From contig CAIYTF010000082.1 in the NCBI GenBank assembly GCA_903929035.1, forward strand, positions 1 through 64,000: DNA of 64,000 nt. Direction: 5' to 3'. The stretch's first letter is position 1; each line of letters starts with the position of its first letter. This document shows, piece by piece, positions 26,196 to 35,165 of the stretch. The stretch is from an uncultured Ignavibacteriales bacterium. Its GTDB lineage: Bacteria; Bacteroidota; Ignavibacteria; Ignavibacteriales; Ignavibacteriaceae. The notes beneath the pieces were generated by a model. That model had not been told where the DNA came from. It saw only the letters and a list, made by a program, of their open reading frames with translations, and ran no database searches. A program made the translations under genes and the position numbers.

Positions 26196-26879
26196 GTGAA
26201 ACTATTTACTGAAATACTAAATTTTATACTGCCGCGCGAGTGTACCGGATGTGAAAATATTCTCACGGATGAAATTGCTCCGTTTTGCTCAGTCTGTTAC
26301 AGTTCTTTTCAAATGCCGACTGCCGATGAAATAAAGACTCACTTTATGACTAACTTCTATGATGACGGATTTATTAGCCATTTTATAAGTCTATATAAAT
26401 TCGAAGCATCCGCCCCGATTCAAAAAGTCATACACTCCTTTAAATATCAGCAGCGATACAAAGTTGCTTTGTATATGGGATTACTAATGGGGAAGGAACT
26501 TTTCCGGCAGCAAACTTTCCCCAAAATAGATTTTATTGTTCCGCTGCCTCTTCACCCGGTGCGATTGGCGGATAGAGGATTCAATCAGGCAGAATATCTT
26601 TGCCGAGGCATTTCACCTATTATAAAGGCTCCAGTACTTCCCCGTCTAATTAAACGTGTAGTTAATACAGTGACTCAGACAAGCTTAAATGTCAAACAAC
26701 GAAAAAAAAATGTTGCCGGTGCGTTCAAGGTCAAAAAGGGCATCCAAATTAAAGATAAAGTCATACTCCTCGTTGATGATGTGAAGACTACCGGTGCAAC
26801 CATTAACGAATGCGCCTGTGAACTAATGAAATTTGGACCATCTAAAATAATAGCTGCCACGTTGGCAGTTGTAAAATAA
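26196..26879 (+). CDS. ComF family phosphoribosyltransferase-like protein
   Basis: 227 aa with a GTG start directly after the preceding stop (TAAGTG), implying translational coupling. An N-terminal double zinc knuckle is visible: C16, C19 ('CTGC') and C31, C34 ('CSVC'). The C-terminal type I PRTase domain includes 'DFIVPLPLHPVRLADRGFNQAEYL' and the PRPP loop 'VILLVDDVKTTGATINE'. ComF proteins take part in natural DNA uptake and recombination in some bacteria, GntX-like ones in gluconate use; the biochemical reaction is unresolved. No other competence genes are visible here. Confidence 0.9.
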   Translation: MKLFTEILNFILPRECTGCENILTDEIAPFCSVCYSSFQMPTADEIKTHFMTNFYDDGFISHFISLYKFEASAPIQKVIHSFKYQQRYKVALYMGLLMGKELFRQQTFPKIDFIVPLPLHPVRLADRGFNQAEYLCRGISPIIKAPVLPRLIKRVVNTVTQTSLNVKQRKKNVAGAFKVKKGIQIKDKVILLVDDVKTTGATINECACELMKFGPSKIIAATLAVVK

Positions 26880-26947
26880 TATCCAATTTAGTTTTAAACT
26901 ATTTTATAACTCCCCTTGTCCAATTAAGTACAAAATAGAAAATAGGA

Positions 26948-27487
26948 ATGGTTGATACTACACCGGATTTTTCTCTCGTACGTTCATTTTTAGGAGGCGA
27001 TATTTCAGCATTCAATGTATTAGCAGCACGGTATCAGCAAAAGATTTATTGGCACGCGCGGCGGATGTCCGGCAGCCACTTAGATGCCGATGATATTATG
27101 CAGGAAGTTTTAATGACTATGTTTGAAAAATTTCACACATTTAAGTTTAATTCTTCCGTTTATACTTGGATATATAAAATAACAGCTACAAGAAGTATTA
27201 ATTTTCTGAAGCGAAAAAAAATTAAATCCTTTTTCTCTTTTGATGATGTCCAATCCGAAAATCTGAGGGCAAATGATAATGTTGCCGATCAGTACGAGAT
27301 AAAAGAAAAAATGGAAAAATTGGATGCGGTTCTGCAAAAACTGCCGGATCGCCAGCGCGAGGTTTTCTTGCTGAGAAATTTTGAATCACTCGGTTATGAT
27401 GAAATATCAGAAATAACCGGAGTGAGTGTAGGTTCGCTCAAGGCAAGTTATTTCCACGCGCTTGAAAAAATAAATAAATGGATGTAA
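26948..27487 (+). CDS. ECF-type RNA polymerase sigma factor
   Basis: 179 aa. The sigma-2 region is visible as 'FNVLAARYQQKIYWHARRMSG...DADDIMQEVLMTMFEKFHTF' and 'SVYTWIYKITATRSINFLKRKK'. The sigma-4 helix-turn-helix is 'LPDRQREVFLLRNFESLGYDEISEITGVSVGSLKASYFHALEKI'. There is no region 1 or 3, as expected for group 4. The next gene, 7 bp downstream, encodes a single-pass protein of anti-sigma type and the third a Spy-like protein, so this sigma probably answers an envelope signal. Promoter specificity cannot be read. Confidence 0.93.
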   Translation: MVDTTPDFSLVRSFLGGDISAFNVLAARYQQKIYWHARRMSGSHLDADDIMQEVLMTMFEKFHTFKFNSSVYTWIYKITATRSINFLKRKKIKSFFSFDDVQSENLRANDNVADQYEIKEKMEKLDAVLQKLPDRQREVFLLRNFESLGYDEISEITGVSVGSLKASYFHALEKINKWM

Positions 27488-27494
27488 CACCATA

Positions 27495-28100
27495 ATGAAT
27501 AATAAGATATACGAATATATAGATAATCGCCTTTCTAAAGCGCAAAGAGGTGATTTTGAACTTGAATTGGAAAACTCACCTGTTTTGCGGGAGGAATTGT
27601 ATTCCATCCAACATTCAATACAAAAAATTAATGACCTATCTGCTTCACCGGATATGGATTCCTATTTTGCAGAAGCTCGTGTTCGGTTTCACTCGAAGCG
27701 TATGAATACCGCCAAATCAATGTTTTTTTCTAACTATGCTTTCGCGGGAAGCGGTGCTTTTTCTCTTGCATTTATGCTGTTTTTTGGTTTGGTGACAAAC
27801 TTAGCGCATATTTCGAATCAGAATTTAATTTTGGCAGATTCAGATAATTTGATGACAGAGGTGAATATTTTAGATTCTGCCGAACCGGAACTCTTCGAAA
27901 GTGCAGTGACAGCCGATGCTCGGATTTCAGATGAATTTGATAAAAATATCAGTGACCGAATAGGTATTGAACCGGAAAACTCTGAATCACTAATTTCAGA
28001 ACTTGATATATCCACAGATGAATTAGCTGCAGGATTGCAGTTTGATGAAATTGATAGAATTATTCCCAATAAATTAACCCGTAATAGAGCAGCATTATGA
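27495..28100 (+). CDS. Probable anti-sigma factor, single-pass membrane protein
   Basis: 201 aa. The N-terminal cytosolic ~80 residues 'NNKIYEYIDNRLSKAQRGDFELELENSPVLREELYS' resemble an anti-sigma domain, with the L-x-x-x-x-x-x-F-x-x-x-L-x-x-S/N-P pattern of zinc-finger anti-sigmas but without the H-C-C ligands. One membrane helix follows ('GAFSLAFMLFFGLVTNLAHI'), then an acidic periplasmic tail. No sequence match proves the role; position 7 bp after an ECF sigma gene and the topology make it likely. It overlaps the next gene by ATGA. Confidence 0.65.
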   Translation: MNNKIYEYIDNRLSKAQRGDFELELENSPVLREELYSIQHSIQKINDLSASPDMDSYFAEARVRFHSKRMNTAKSMFFSNYAFAGSGAFSLAFMLFFGLVTNLAHISNQNLILADSDNLMTEVNILDSAEPELFESAVTADARISDEFDKNISDRIGIEPENSESLISELDISTDELAAGLQFDEIDRIIPNKLTRNRAAL

Positions 28101-28579
28101 AAACATTATTTATATATATACTCGCGGCAGCCGCTATCATTTTTATCAGCCCGGGGCAGCTTGAGGCGCAGAGCAAAGGAAAAGGCAACCATAAAATTGA
28201 TCAGTATGAAAAAGCCAATCTAATTGATGCTTTGCAGATGGACGAAAAAACAAGCACCAAATTTTTTACAAAAAGAAGAGAATTCAAAGAAAAGCAGAGA
28301 GCCGCGATTGAGCAAATAGAAAGACTTATTGAAGAATTGCGCGGTGTTCTTAATTCTAATTCACAAGATAAAGACATTAACAAAATCAAAAAATACAACG
28401 ATGAATTGTTGCGTCTTGAAATTCAGATGCACAAACTGCGGACTGATTACCGGTTTAGTCTTGGCGAAATTCTTACACCTGAACAAATTGGAAAGTATAT
28501 AATATTTGAAAAAGATTTCAGGAAAGATATTCGCGATGCAGTAATAAACCAAAAACGGGGTCATAGCGGTAAAGAGTGA
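28097..28579 (+). CDS. Spy/CpxP-like periplasmic protein
   Basis: 160 aa. Signal peptide [25 protein letters not shown], then a mostly helical, highly charged chain: '[42 protein letters not shown]' and '[27 protein letters not shown]'. The L-T-P-E-Q-x-x-K-Y segment matches the second LTxxQ-like element of the Spy/CpxP family, ATP-independent chaperones or sensors of envelope stress. Starts inside the stop of the anti-sigma-like gene. Likely the sensor or effector end of the sigma circuit; that link is inference. Confidence 0.7.
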   Translation: MKTLFIYILAAAAIIFISPGQLEAQSKGKGNHKIDQYEKANLIDALQMDEKTSTKFFTKRREFKEKQRAAIEQIERLIEELRGVLNSNSQDKDINKIKKYNDELLRLEIQMHKLRTDYRFSLGEILTPEQIGKYIIFEKDFRKDIRDAVINQKRGHSGKE

Positions 28580-28651
28580 TAATTTTCTGCATTTTGCTAA
28601 ATGATTATTTTGAAATTTGTTCAAAAATAGATAAATTTGATATTCAGTTTT

Positions 28652-28733
<82 letters not shown>

Positions 28734-28910
28734 CTAACTATTTTATGTTTGCCTTGAATCACATCATTTTCTGTAACTAATCTTCCTTGACAAGATATTT
28801 TTTATCAAATCTATAATTAATAATATTATAATGAGTTATATCTGTAAAAATAATTTTCAATTTTATATATTTCCTTTTTGGCTGTTGCTTGTCCACTTTA
28901 GGGATAAATT

Positions 28911-29642
28911 ATGCATTTTTTAATTCTAACCGAATCAATTTTAGCCTTTTTGTCATCTCTTGCAGGGGCATATATTGTTTTTCGTATTAAACTGAATCAC
29001 GGGAAGCTTTGTTTCTTAATATCACTTTCTGCCGGTGCTTTGGCAGGTGCAGCACTTCTCACGATGATTCCCGAGGCTTACGCGGCTGTAAAAATATATG
29101 AATTAATAATATCAACAGTTTCAGGATATTTACTATTCTTTATAATTAATAAGTACTATTTTCACGTGTGTCCCGCCTGTGCAGCGAGCCATTTTGATGA
29201 ACAAACGACTAAGAAATTTTCCGAAATAGTGTATCTATTGATTACTGCTTTGTCACTTCACACTTTCCTTGACGGTGTTGCAATCGCAACTGCACAAGAA
29301 TCAAGTTCAATATTTTCGGCGATATTTGCTCACAAGTTTCCTGAAGGTATCGCGCTTGCATCGCTGATAGCAGGTGCAAATTATCAAAAAAAACGAATAT
29401 TCAGATTCGTTTTTCTTGTAGAATCCACCACGATACTTGGAGCAGTGATAGGTGAACAATTTTTAAAATACTCAATCTCTGCGTATTGGATTGGACTAAT
29501 ACAAGGGCATCTGGCAGGTGGATTTCTTTACCTATCCATTCACGCGATGATAGGAGAAATATTTAAAAATCATAAAAAACTCGTAATCATAGCGTTTTTA
29601 CTTGGCTTTGGCATACTCTTGCTGTTAAAGACAGTTGGATAA
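28911..29642 (+). CDS. ZIP family metal transporter
   Basis: 243 aa with about seven to eight membrane segments. The conserved ZIP helix IV/V motifs are present: 'ALSLHTFLDGVAIATA' (H-x-x-x-D-G) and 'IFAHKFPEGIALASLIAG' (H-x-x-P-E-G), which form the binuclear metal site. The segment 'HVCPACAASHFDEQ' in the cytosolic loop adds possible metal ligands. ZIP proteins move Zn2+ or Fe2+ into the cytoplasm. Lies between two tRNA genes and is monocistronic. Metal specificity unknown. Confidence 0.88.
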   Translation: MHFLILTESILAFLSSLAGAYIVFRIKLNHGKLCFLISLSAGALAGAALLTMIPEAYAAVKIYELIISTVSGYLLFFIINKYYFHVCPACAASHFDEQTTKKFSEIVYLLITALSLHTFLDGVAIATAQESSSIFSAIFAHKFPEGIALASLIAGANYQKKRIFRFVFLVESTTILGAVIGEQFLKYSISAYWIGLIQGHLAGGFLYLSIHAMIGEIFKNHKKLVIIAFLLGFGILLLLKTVG

Positions 29643-29699
29643 TTAATATGAGCATTTGTTAAAGTAATGGAAAGTAAGTAAATTTAAAAAAGTAATTAC

Positions 29700-29788
29700 G
29701 GAGAGATGCCAGAGTGGTTGAATGGGACGGTCTCGAAAACCGTTGTACTGAGTGATCGGTACCCAGGGTTCGAATCCCTGTCTCTCCG
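29700..29788 (+). tRNA. tRNA-Ser (CGA)
   Basis: 89 nt. Acceptor GGAGAGA/TCTCTCC, discriminator G. Anticodon stem ACGGT/ACCGT around loop CTCGAAA gives anticodon CGA. A long variable arm (TTGTACTGAGTGATCGGTACC) and T-arm CAGGGTTCGAATCCCTG confirm a class II serine tRNA. CCA not encoded. Confidence 0.95.
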
Positions 29789-30215
29789 CGACCTGTTATT
29801 ATAACTGTTTATAATATAAGTGGTTATTCCATATACACGTGCACTCAACACACGTTTGGAGTTGTGTAGCGTTCACATTTGCAGTCAGGATACGTGCATA
29901 ACCTTCAATATGCTAAAATAGCCTGAGATGCCTCTAAGATGATTTTGTTTTGAAGTTATATATTACAACCCTCACCATAAAGATGCGGGGAATAATTTTG
30001 TGCCGTCAAGAAATCTCTTTTTTATAAACAATTATTTTGTTAGCTTTACCCAAACTTTTTAAGAATGTATATGTCAATTCCCTCTCCTTCGGGAGAGGGC
30101 AGGGTGAGGGATTTTTGTTAACCACGCTAAACGTAATAAAACCCAAATAACCTTTGCACCTTCGCGTGATAAAGTGTTAAGGTTATTTGTGAACAAGCTC
30201 TTAGTATCCGCAGCA
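29789..30215. other. Gene-free interval between tRNA-Ser and fcl
   Basis: No credible gene. The interval contains a 34-bp palindromic stretch at 30078-30111 (CCCTCTCCTTCGGGAGAGGG and flank), of a type widely scattered in bacterial genomes, and a truncated MITE-like copy at ~30145-30200. The rest is AT-rich sequence with nothing I recognise. Confidence 0.6.
30145..30200 (+). repeat. MITE-like element, truncated copy C
   Basis: About 56 bp. It preserves AAATAACCTTTGCACC, CTTCGCGTGATAAAGTGTTAA and the right terminus TTATTTGTGAACAAGCTCT, but lacks the left terminus and part of the core. Ends 16 bp from the stop of fcl. Confidence 0.65.
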
Positions 30216-31178
30216 CTAATTAACAAAATTATCCAAATACCACTTATATGTTTTTTCAATCCCCTCTGGCAATTCCACCTGATGATGCCATCCAAGCGAG
30301 TGCATACGAGTAACATCCAATAATTTTCGGGGGGTGCCGTCCGGTTTTTCTGCATCAAGAACTATTTCACCGCTAAACCCTGTTTTCTCGGCAACTAATT
30401 GGGCTAATTCATATATGGTAATATCTTTCCCTGTGCCAATATTTAACTGCGATATTCCCAAGCTATATACATCTGAAGCATCTTTTTCTGTCAGCAAATA
30501 GACTATGGCACGTGCTAAATCTTCCACATACATCAATTCTCTGCGCGGCTTTCCGCTGCCCCACACTACAACCGATTTTTCCCCCGCTATTTTAGCTTCG
30601 TGAAATTTACGGATTAACGCGGGCAGCACGTGCGAACTTTGCAAATTAAAATTATCGTAGGGACCGTATAAATTAGTCGGCATCACTGAAAAGAAATTTG
30701 CACCATACTGGCGATAATAGCTTTCACACAATTTAATCCCCGCGATCTTTGCTAATGCATAAGGTTCATTTGTACTTTCAAGATATCCCGCCAACAAATA
30801 CTCCTCTTTCAAAGGCTGTGAAGCGAGTTTCGGATAAATGCAGGAACTCCCGAGAAATAGCACTTTTTTTACATCATTGAGATATGCCGCGTGAATCAGA
30901 TTGGCCTCTATCATTAAATTTTCATAAATGAAGTCGGCACGAAAAGTGTCATTTGCTAATATGCCGCCAACTTTAGCGGCAGCAATAATCACTACATCCG
31001 GTTTTTCCGCGGCAAAAAACTTTTCAACATCAGCCTGCCGCACCAAATTTAATTCATCTATTGTTCTTCCCAAAATATTTGTATATCCTTGGCGTCCTAA
31101 TTCACGGGCAATTGCCGATCCAACCAAACCTTTATGACCTGCTAAGTATATTTTACTGTTTACCGGTAACTTACTCAC
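30216..31178 (-). CDS. fcl: GDP-L-fucose synthase
   Basis: 320 aa with a GTG start (AAAGG ~11 bp upstream). The NADP(H)-binding Rossmann motif appears as 'IYLAGHKGLVGSAI'. The SDR catalytic triad is visible in 'LFLGSSCIYP' (Ser) and 'YALAKIAG' (Tyr-x-x-x-Lys). 'MPTNLYGPYDNF', 'VVWGSGKPRRELMYVEDLA' and 'LNIGTGKDITIYELA' are typical of the Fcl/WcaG family. It converts GDP-4-keto-6-deoxymannose to GDP-L-fucose by epimerisation and reduction. The usual partner gmd is not in the window. Product would feed surface glycan synthesis, consistent with the glycosyltransferases at 1-5 kb, though not linked to them. Confidence 0.94.
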   Translation of the reverse strand: MSKLPVNSKIYLAGHKGLVGSAIARELGRQGYTNILGRTIDELNLVRQADVEKFFAAEKPDVVIIAAAKVGGILANDTFRADFIYENLMIEANLIHAAYLNDVKKVLFLGSSCIYPKLASQPLKEEYLLAGYLESTNEPYALAKIAGIKLCESYYRQYGANFFSVMPTNLYGPYDNFNLQSSHVLPALIRKFHEAKIAGEKSVVVWGSGKPRRELMYVEDLARAIVYLLTEKDASDVYSLGISQLNIGTGKDITIYELAQLVAEKTGFSGEIVLDAEKPDGTPRKLLDVTRMHSLGWHHQVELPEGIEKTYKWYLDNFVN

Positions 31179-31409
31179 TCTTAATATAACCTTTACTTTA
31201 ATTTTATTTATCAGTTATATAATTTACAACCTAAACAAATTATTTCAAACCCTGAAAAGACTGATTCGTTAAAATATTCCTATCTCAATAACTATCGCGA
31301 TGTTTACTCTGTTTTTTGTTATTTTGCACAAGGAAAGTTTTTTATTACTGATATTTTCCCGCTTATATTGGTATCGATTTCCTATGAAATCAAATTTAAA
31401 GAAATTACA

Positions 31410-32243
31410 ATGAAAATTAAAATTGATAAATGTTATTTTCAAATCGGCGAACCGAGTTCTGCTAATTTAATTACTTCGCTAAAGAAACTGTCACTTGCCG
31501 GTTACGCTATAGCAGTTGATTTTAGAATCAACGAATTATTGCTGAATTTGCTTTCCAACGAAGGAATAATAATTGAATACTCCGAGAGCCATTATAAAAA
31601 CAGGATAATTAAAGGCGCGTTTGAAACCATTAATGAGGCTGTTTTACATATTATTCAGGATACCAGGAAAAGTAAAAGAGTTCGTGTGACGAAGGAAACT
31701 TCCGTCACCGTGGAAATATTCTTAGATAAACCGGGTTTAGCTGAAATCAAAACAGGACTTGGCTTTTTTGACCATATTCTTGAACAGATATCGAGGCACG
31801 GTAATCTTGGACTGCGGGTAAATGTTGCCGGCGATTTGCATATCGATGAACATCACACCATTGAAGACACCGGAATCGCGTTGGGCGAAGCGATATGCGA
31901 AGCATTGGGAAATAAAATCGGTATTCAACGGTATGGTTTTTGTCTTCCGATGGATGATGCTGCAGCAGAAGTGTTTTTGGATTTGGGCGGCAGGGCATTT
32001 CTAAATTTTAAAGTAAAATTTAATCGGGAAAAAGTTGGAGAAATGCCGACTGAACTTGTCGAAGAATTTTTTCGCGGTTTGAGCGCGGGAATGAAGGCAA
32101 ACATCTATATAAAAGCTAAAGGCAAAAACGATCACCACAAAATCGAGTCTATTTTCAAGGCGTTTGCTAAGGCTTTGAATGAAGCCTGCAAATTGGATGA
32201 ACGTGCGGCAGGAATATTGCCTTCAACTAAGGGAATATTATGA
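31410..32243 (+). CDS. hisB: Imidazoleglycerol-phosphate dehydratase with extra N-terminal domain
   Basis: 277 aa from ATG 31410. The ORF track starts 14 codons earlier at TTG, without support. The IGPD core begins near residue 84 ('KRVRVTKETSVTVEIFLDKPG') and contains the Mn-binding histidine motifs 'GFFDHILEQISRHG', 'DEHHTIEDTGIALGEA' and 'KGKNDHHKIESIFKAFA'. It dehydrates imidazoleglycerol phosphate in histidine synthesis. About 83 residues precede the core ('LKKLSLAGYAIAVDFRINELLLNLLSNEGI'). They are not the HAD-type histidinol-phosphatase of E. coli HisB because no DxD motif is present, though the layout is reminiscent of a degraded HAD fragment. Overlaps hisH by ATGA. Confidence 0.93.
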   Translation: MKIKIDKCYFQIGEPSSANLITSLKKLSLAGYAIAVDFRINELLLNLLSNEGIIIEYSESHYKNRIIKGAFETINEAVLHIIQDTRKSKRVRVTKETSVTVEIFLDKPGLAEIKTGLGFFDHILEQISRHGNLGLRVNVAGDLHIDEHHTIEDTGIALGEAICEALGNKIGIQRYGFCLPMDDAAAEVFLDLGGRAFLNFKVKFNREKVGEMPTELVEEFFRGLSAGMKANIYIKAKGKNDHHKIESIFKAFAKALNEACKLDERAAGILPSTKGIL

Positions 32244-32827
32244 TTGGTATAGTTAATTACGGTGCCGGTAATACCGCGTCGGTTTCTTATGCTTTAGAAA
32301 GGCTCGGAGTTCCTTTTATTCTTTCTAATAGTGCCGCTGAGTTGGAGAAGTGTTCAAAAATTATTTTCCCCGGTGTTGGTTCAGCGGAGGCTGCAATGAA
32401 TAAACTTAAAGAATATGAACTTATTGATTATCTAAAAAATACCCGGAAACCATTATTGGGTATTTGTCTTGGGATGCAAATGTTTGCTTCTTTCTCCGAA
32501 GAAGGGAACATTGAATGCTTAAATATAATCGAGACCAAGTGCCTGAAATTCCGTGACAAAAATGTCAAAATTCCTAATATGGGCTGGTCCTCTATCACTT
32601 TAGAAAGCAGCAGCCGTTTATTTGAAGGCATCCCTGCTGGAGCATATTTCTATTTCGCGCATTCATTTTATATTCCTTTGAATAACTATACAATTGCGGC
32701 TTCCGAAAATGGACAACCTTTTACTGCCTCGCTTCGGAAAGATAATTTTTACGGGGTTCAGTTTCATCCGGAAAAATCTTCGGATGCGGGTATGAAAGTA
32801 TTAAATAATTTTGTTGAAATAATTTAA
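32240..32827 (+). CDS. hisH: Imidazole glycerol phosphate synthase subunit HisH (glutaminase)
   Basis: 195 aa. Class I glutamine amidotransferase with nucleophile Cys76 in 'LLGICLGMQMF', oxyanion strand 'KIPNMGWSSI', and His-Glu in 'GVQFHPEKSSDAG'. It hydrolyses glutamine and passes ammonia to HisF. The start overlaps the hisB stop (ATGA) and hisA begins 13 bp after its stop, so the his genes form one operon. Confidence 0.97.
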   Translation: MIGIVNYGAGNTASVSYALERLGVPFILSNSAAELEKCSKIIFPGVGSAEAAMNKLKEYELIDYLKNTRKPLLGICLGMQMFASFSEEGNIECLNIIETKCLKFRDKNVKIPNMGWSSITLESSSRLFEGIPAGAYFYFAHSFYIPLNNYTIAASENGQPFTASLRKDNFYGVQFHPEKSSDAGMKVLNNFVEII

Positions 32828-32840
32828 GAATATATAAAAA

Positions 32841-33560
32841 ATGATTGTTATACCTGCCATAGATATATTGAACAATAAAGCCGTTAGGCTGTATAAAGGA
32901 AATTTTAACGAAGTTACCGTTTACAACAACTCTCCCCTTGAGCAAGCAGTAGAATTTCACGATGCCGGTTTCAAAAGAATACACGTTGTTGATTTAGCCG
33001 GTTCAAGGGACGGGAAACTAAACATTTTGCCTTGGATTGAAAAAATCAAGCTAAAAACCGGTATGGAAATCGAGTGTGGCGGCGGTATTAGAACACTCGC
33101 TCAAGCGAAACAATTAATAACAGCCGGTGCGGACTACCTGATTATCGGCTCAATTTCCATAACAGATTCAATTGAGTTTGAAAGTATAGTTAAAGAAGTC
33201 ACGCCCGCCTGTATTATTATTGCATCCGATATCAAAGAAAACAAAATCGCGATTAAAGGCTGGGAAGTTTTATCAGGAATATCAGTTGAACAACATATTA
33301 ATGAAAATATTCAACACGGGATTAAACAATATTTATGCACCGATATATCCAAAGACGGAGCGTTAACAGGCAGCAATTTCGAACTTTATTCACGATTGAC
33401 CGGCGAATATCCCGAATCTCGATTTATCGCTTCCGGCGGATTGAAAGATAAAAACGATTTAAAAGAATTACGAAAGATGAATATGTACGCCGCGATAGTC
33501 GGAAAAGCCTTTTACGAAAAAAAAATATCGTTAAAAGAGATGTTAGAATATGACAACTAA
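32841..33560 (+). CDS. hisA: ProFAR isomerase HisA
   Basis: 239 aa TIM barrel. Catalytic Asp8 in 'IPAIDILNNKAVRLYKG', 'HVVDLAGSRDG', 'IECGGGIRT' and 'CTDISKDGALTGSNFELY' (second catalytic Asp) are characteristic, and 'FIASGGLKDKNDL' is the C-terminal phosphate-binding loop. It isomerises ProFAR to PRFAR, the HisHF substrate. It overlaps hisF by 11 bp. Confidence 0.97.
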   Translation: MIVIPAIDILNNKAVRLYKGNFNEVTVYNNSPLEQAVEFHDAGFKRIHVVDLAGSRDGKLNILPWIEKIKLKTGMEIECGGGIRTLAQAKQLITAGADYLIIGSISITDSIEFESIVKEVTPACIIIASDIKENKIAIKGWEVLSGISVEQHINENIQHGIKQYLCTDISKDGALTGSNFELYSRLTGEYPESRFIASGGLKDKNDLKELRKMNMYAAIVGKAFYEKKISLKEMLEYDN

Positions 33561-34305
33561 AAGAATTATCCCTTGTCTTGATGTGAAAGACGGAAGGGTT
33601 GTCAAAGGAACTAATTTCGTTAATCTAAGGGACGCTGGTGATGCTATCGAACTTGCAGAAAAATATTCTCAAGAAGGTGCAGATGAGTTGGTCTTTTTGG
33701 ATATTACAGCATCTATCGAAAAAAGAAAGACATTAGTGGAATTTGTTCGCGAGACCGCGCGCGCAGTTTCTATGCCATTTACAGTCGGCGGGGGAATTTC
33801 AGATATATATGATATTGAAAATTTGTTGAGAGCGGGTGCCGATAAAGTATCCTTAAACACGAGTATAGTAAAGAATCCTCAACTTATCGCGGAAGCAGCA
33901 AAAAATTTTGGAAGTCAGGCGATTGTTGCAGCGATTGATGTGAATAAAACAGCAGATGGCTATCGCGTTTTTATTAAAGGCGGAAGAGAAGCAACTCCTT
34001 TGGAAGGTATTGCCTGGTGCAGACGGGTTGAAGAATTGGGCGCGGGCGAAATTCTCCTTACTTCAATGCACTGTGACGGCACACGCAACGGATACGATAT
34101 TGAAATGCTTTCCGAGATACAAAGCTTTTTGCAAATCCCAGTGATCGCTTCAGGCGGCGCGGGAGAATTTAAGCATTTTCTTGATGCTTTCGTTGAAGGG
34201 AAAGCCGATGCCTGTTTGGCAGCAGGATTGTTTCATTTTGGAGAAATGTCTATAAAAGACCTGAAACAGTATTTGTCCAATAACGGCCTAAATATAAGAA
34301 TATAA
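33550..34305 (+). CDS. hisF: Imidazole glycerol phosphate synthase subunit HisF (cyclase)
   Basis: 251 aa TIM barrel. 'RIIPCLDVKDGRVVKGTNF' contains catalytic Asp11, 'AIVAAIDVNK' the second catalytic Asp, and 'PFTVGGGISD' and 'VIASGGAGEFKHF' the phosphate-binding loops. It cyclises PRFAR with ammonia from HisH to give IGP and AICAR. A 70-bp gap with an AT-rich palindromic repeat separates it from hisIE. Confidence 0.97.
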   Translation: MTTKRIIPCLDVKDGRVVKGTNFVNLRDAGDAIELAEKYSQEGADELVFLDITASIEKRKTLVEFVRETARAVSMPFTVGGGISDIYDIENLLRAGADKVSLNTSIVKNPQLIAEAAKNFGSQAIVAAIDVNKTADGYRVFIKGGREATPLEGIAWCRRVEELGAGEILLTSMHCDGTRNGYDIEMLSEIQSFLQIPVIASGGAGEFKHFLDAFVEGKADACLAAGLFHFGEMSIKDLKQYLSNNGLNIRI

Positions 34306-34309
34306 TTAT

Positions 34310-34364
34310 TAATGGTAAATTGTTAATTAATAACTAACCATTAACCATTAACAACTAACCATTA
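34310..34364. repeat. AT-rich palindromic repeat between hisF and hisIE
   Basis: AATGGT...GTTAATTAATAAC...ACCATT forms an inverted repeat, followed by two further ACCATTA units. A related motif (ATTAACAATTGATAATTAACC) lies at 13982-14002 next to the porV 3' end, so this is a small dispersed family. Weak hairpin; effect on hisIE expression unknown. Confidence 0.5.
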
Positions 34365-34375
34365 GATTTGATTGT

Positions 34376-34981
34376 ATGATAGATATTAATAAATTACGGT
34401 TTGATAAACAAACCGGATTAATTCCCGCTATCGTGGTGGATGATAACACAAACCGGATATTGATGCTCGCGTATATGAACCGCGAATCACTCCAAAAAAC
34501 TTTCGATAGCAAGCTGGTTACATTTTTCAGCAGATCGCGAAACACTATTTGGATTAAAGGAGAGAGCTCCGGAAACTATTTGGATTTAGTAAGTATATCG
34601 GATGATTGCGATAACGATACGCTACTTGTTCGAGCAAAACCACGCGGTCCTGTTTGCCATACCGGTGAGCAAACTTGTTTTGGCGACACCAAAAATTCAA
34701 ATGTTCAGTTTCTTGAATATTTAAATAATCTTATCGCGCAGCGAAGAATCGAAAAACCTGAAGGCTCTTATACCACCAAACTATTTGAGCAAGGCACTAA
34801 CAGAATTATTCAAAAAGTTGGCGAAGAAGCAATTGAAACTGTTATCGCCGCGAAGAACAGAGATAAGGAAGAAATAAAAAATGAATCTGCGGATTTGATT
34901 TTCCATTTATTGGTGATGCTGACAGAACAGGATATTCAACTTTCGGAAGTGGTGGATGTTTTGATTAAGCGTCATAAATGA
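34376..34981 (+). CDS. hisI: Bifunctional phosphoribosyl-AMP cyclohydrolase / phosphoribosyl-ATP pyrophosphatase
   Basis: 201 aa, HisI-HisE fusion. The HisI part (1-~110) has 'MLAYMNRESLQKTFDSKLVTFFSRSRNTIW', 'ISDDCDNDTLLVRAKPRGPVCHTGEQTCF' (metal-binding Asp and Cys residues). The HisE part (~115-201) has 'EGSYTTKLFEQGTNRIIQKVGEEAIETVIAAKNRDKEEI' with the acidic MazG-like site. It carries out steps two and three of histidine synthesis. hisG, hisD and hisC are not in the window. Confidence 0.96.
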   Translation: MIDINKLRFDKQTGLIPAIVVDDNTNRILMLAYMNRESLQKTFDSKLVTFFSRSRNTIWIKGESSGNYLDLVSISDDCDNDTLLVRAKPRGPVCHTGEQTCFGDTKNSNVQFLEYLNNLIAQRRIEKPEGSYTTKLFEQGTNRIIQKVGEEAIETVIAAKNRDKEEIKNESADLIFHLLVMLTEQDIQLSEVVDVLIKRHK

Positions 34982-35165
34982 AAGCGCGGTAAAAATATAT
35001 AGACAAAAATAGTTGCCTCAATAAACATTACAGTATCTGCTTGAAATTTTCCATTTAGGAATCATTAAAAAAAAACGTAAAAGATATTTGATTATTCATC
35101 AATAAATTATTATTATTGTTATCTAAATTTGCAATAACATAATATTTCAAACTTAGATAAGTCTC

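Noticed and set aside
30074-30358. 94-aa minus ORF at the end of fcl
   Set aside because: It reads partly through the CCCTCTCC...GGGAGAGGG repeat (giving 'PHPALSRRRGN') and partly antisense/out of frame through fcl.
31179-31409. Histidine-rich leader peptide or T-box before hisB
   Set aside because: No run of His codons and no T-box core (TGGNACC) seen; the region is plain AT-rich sequence.
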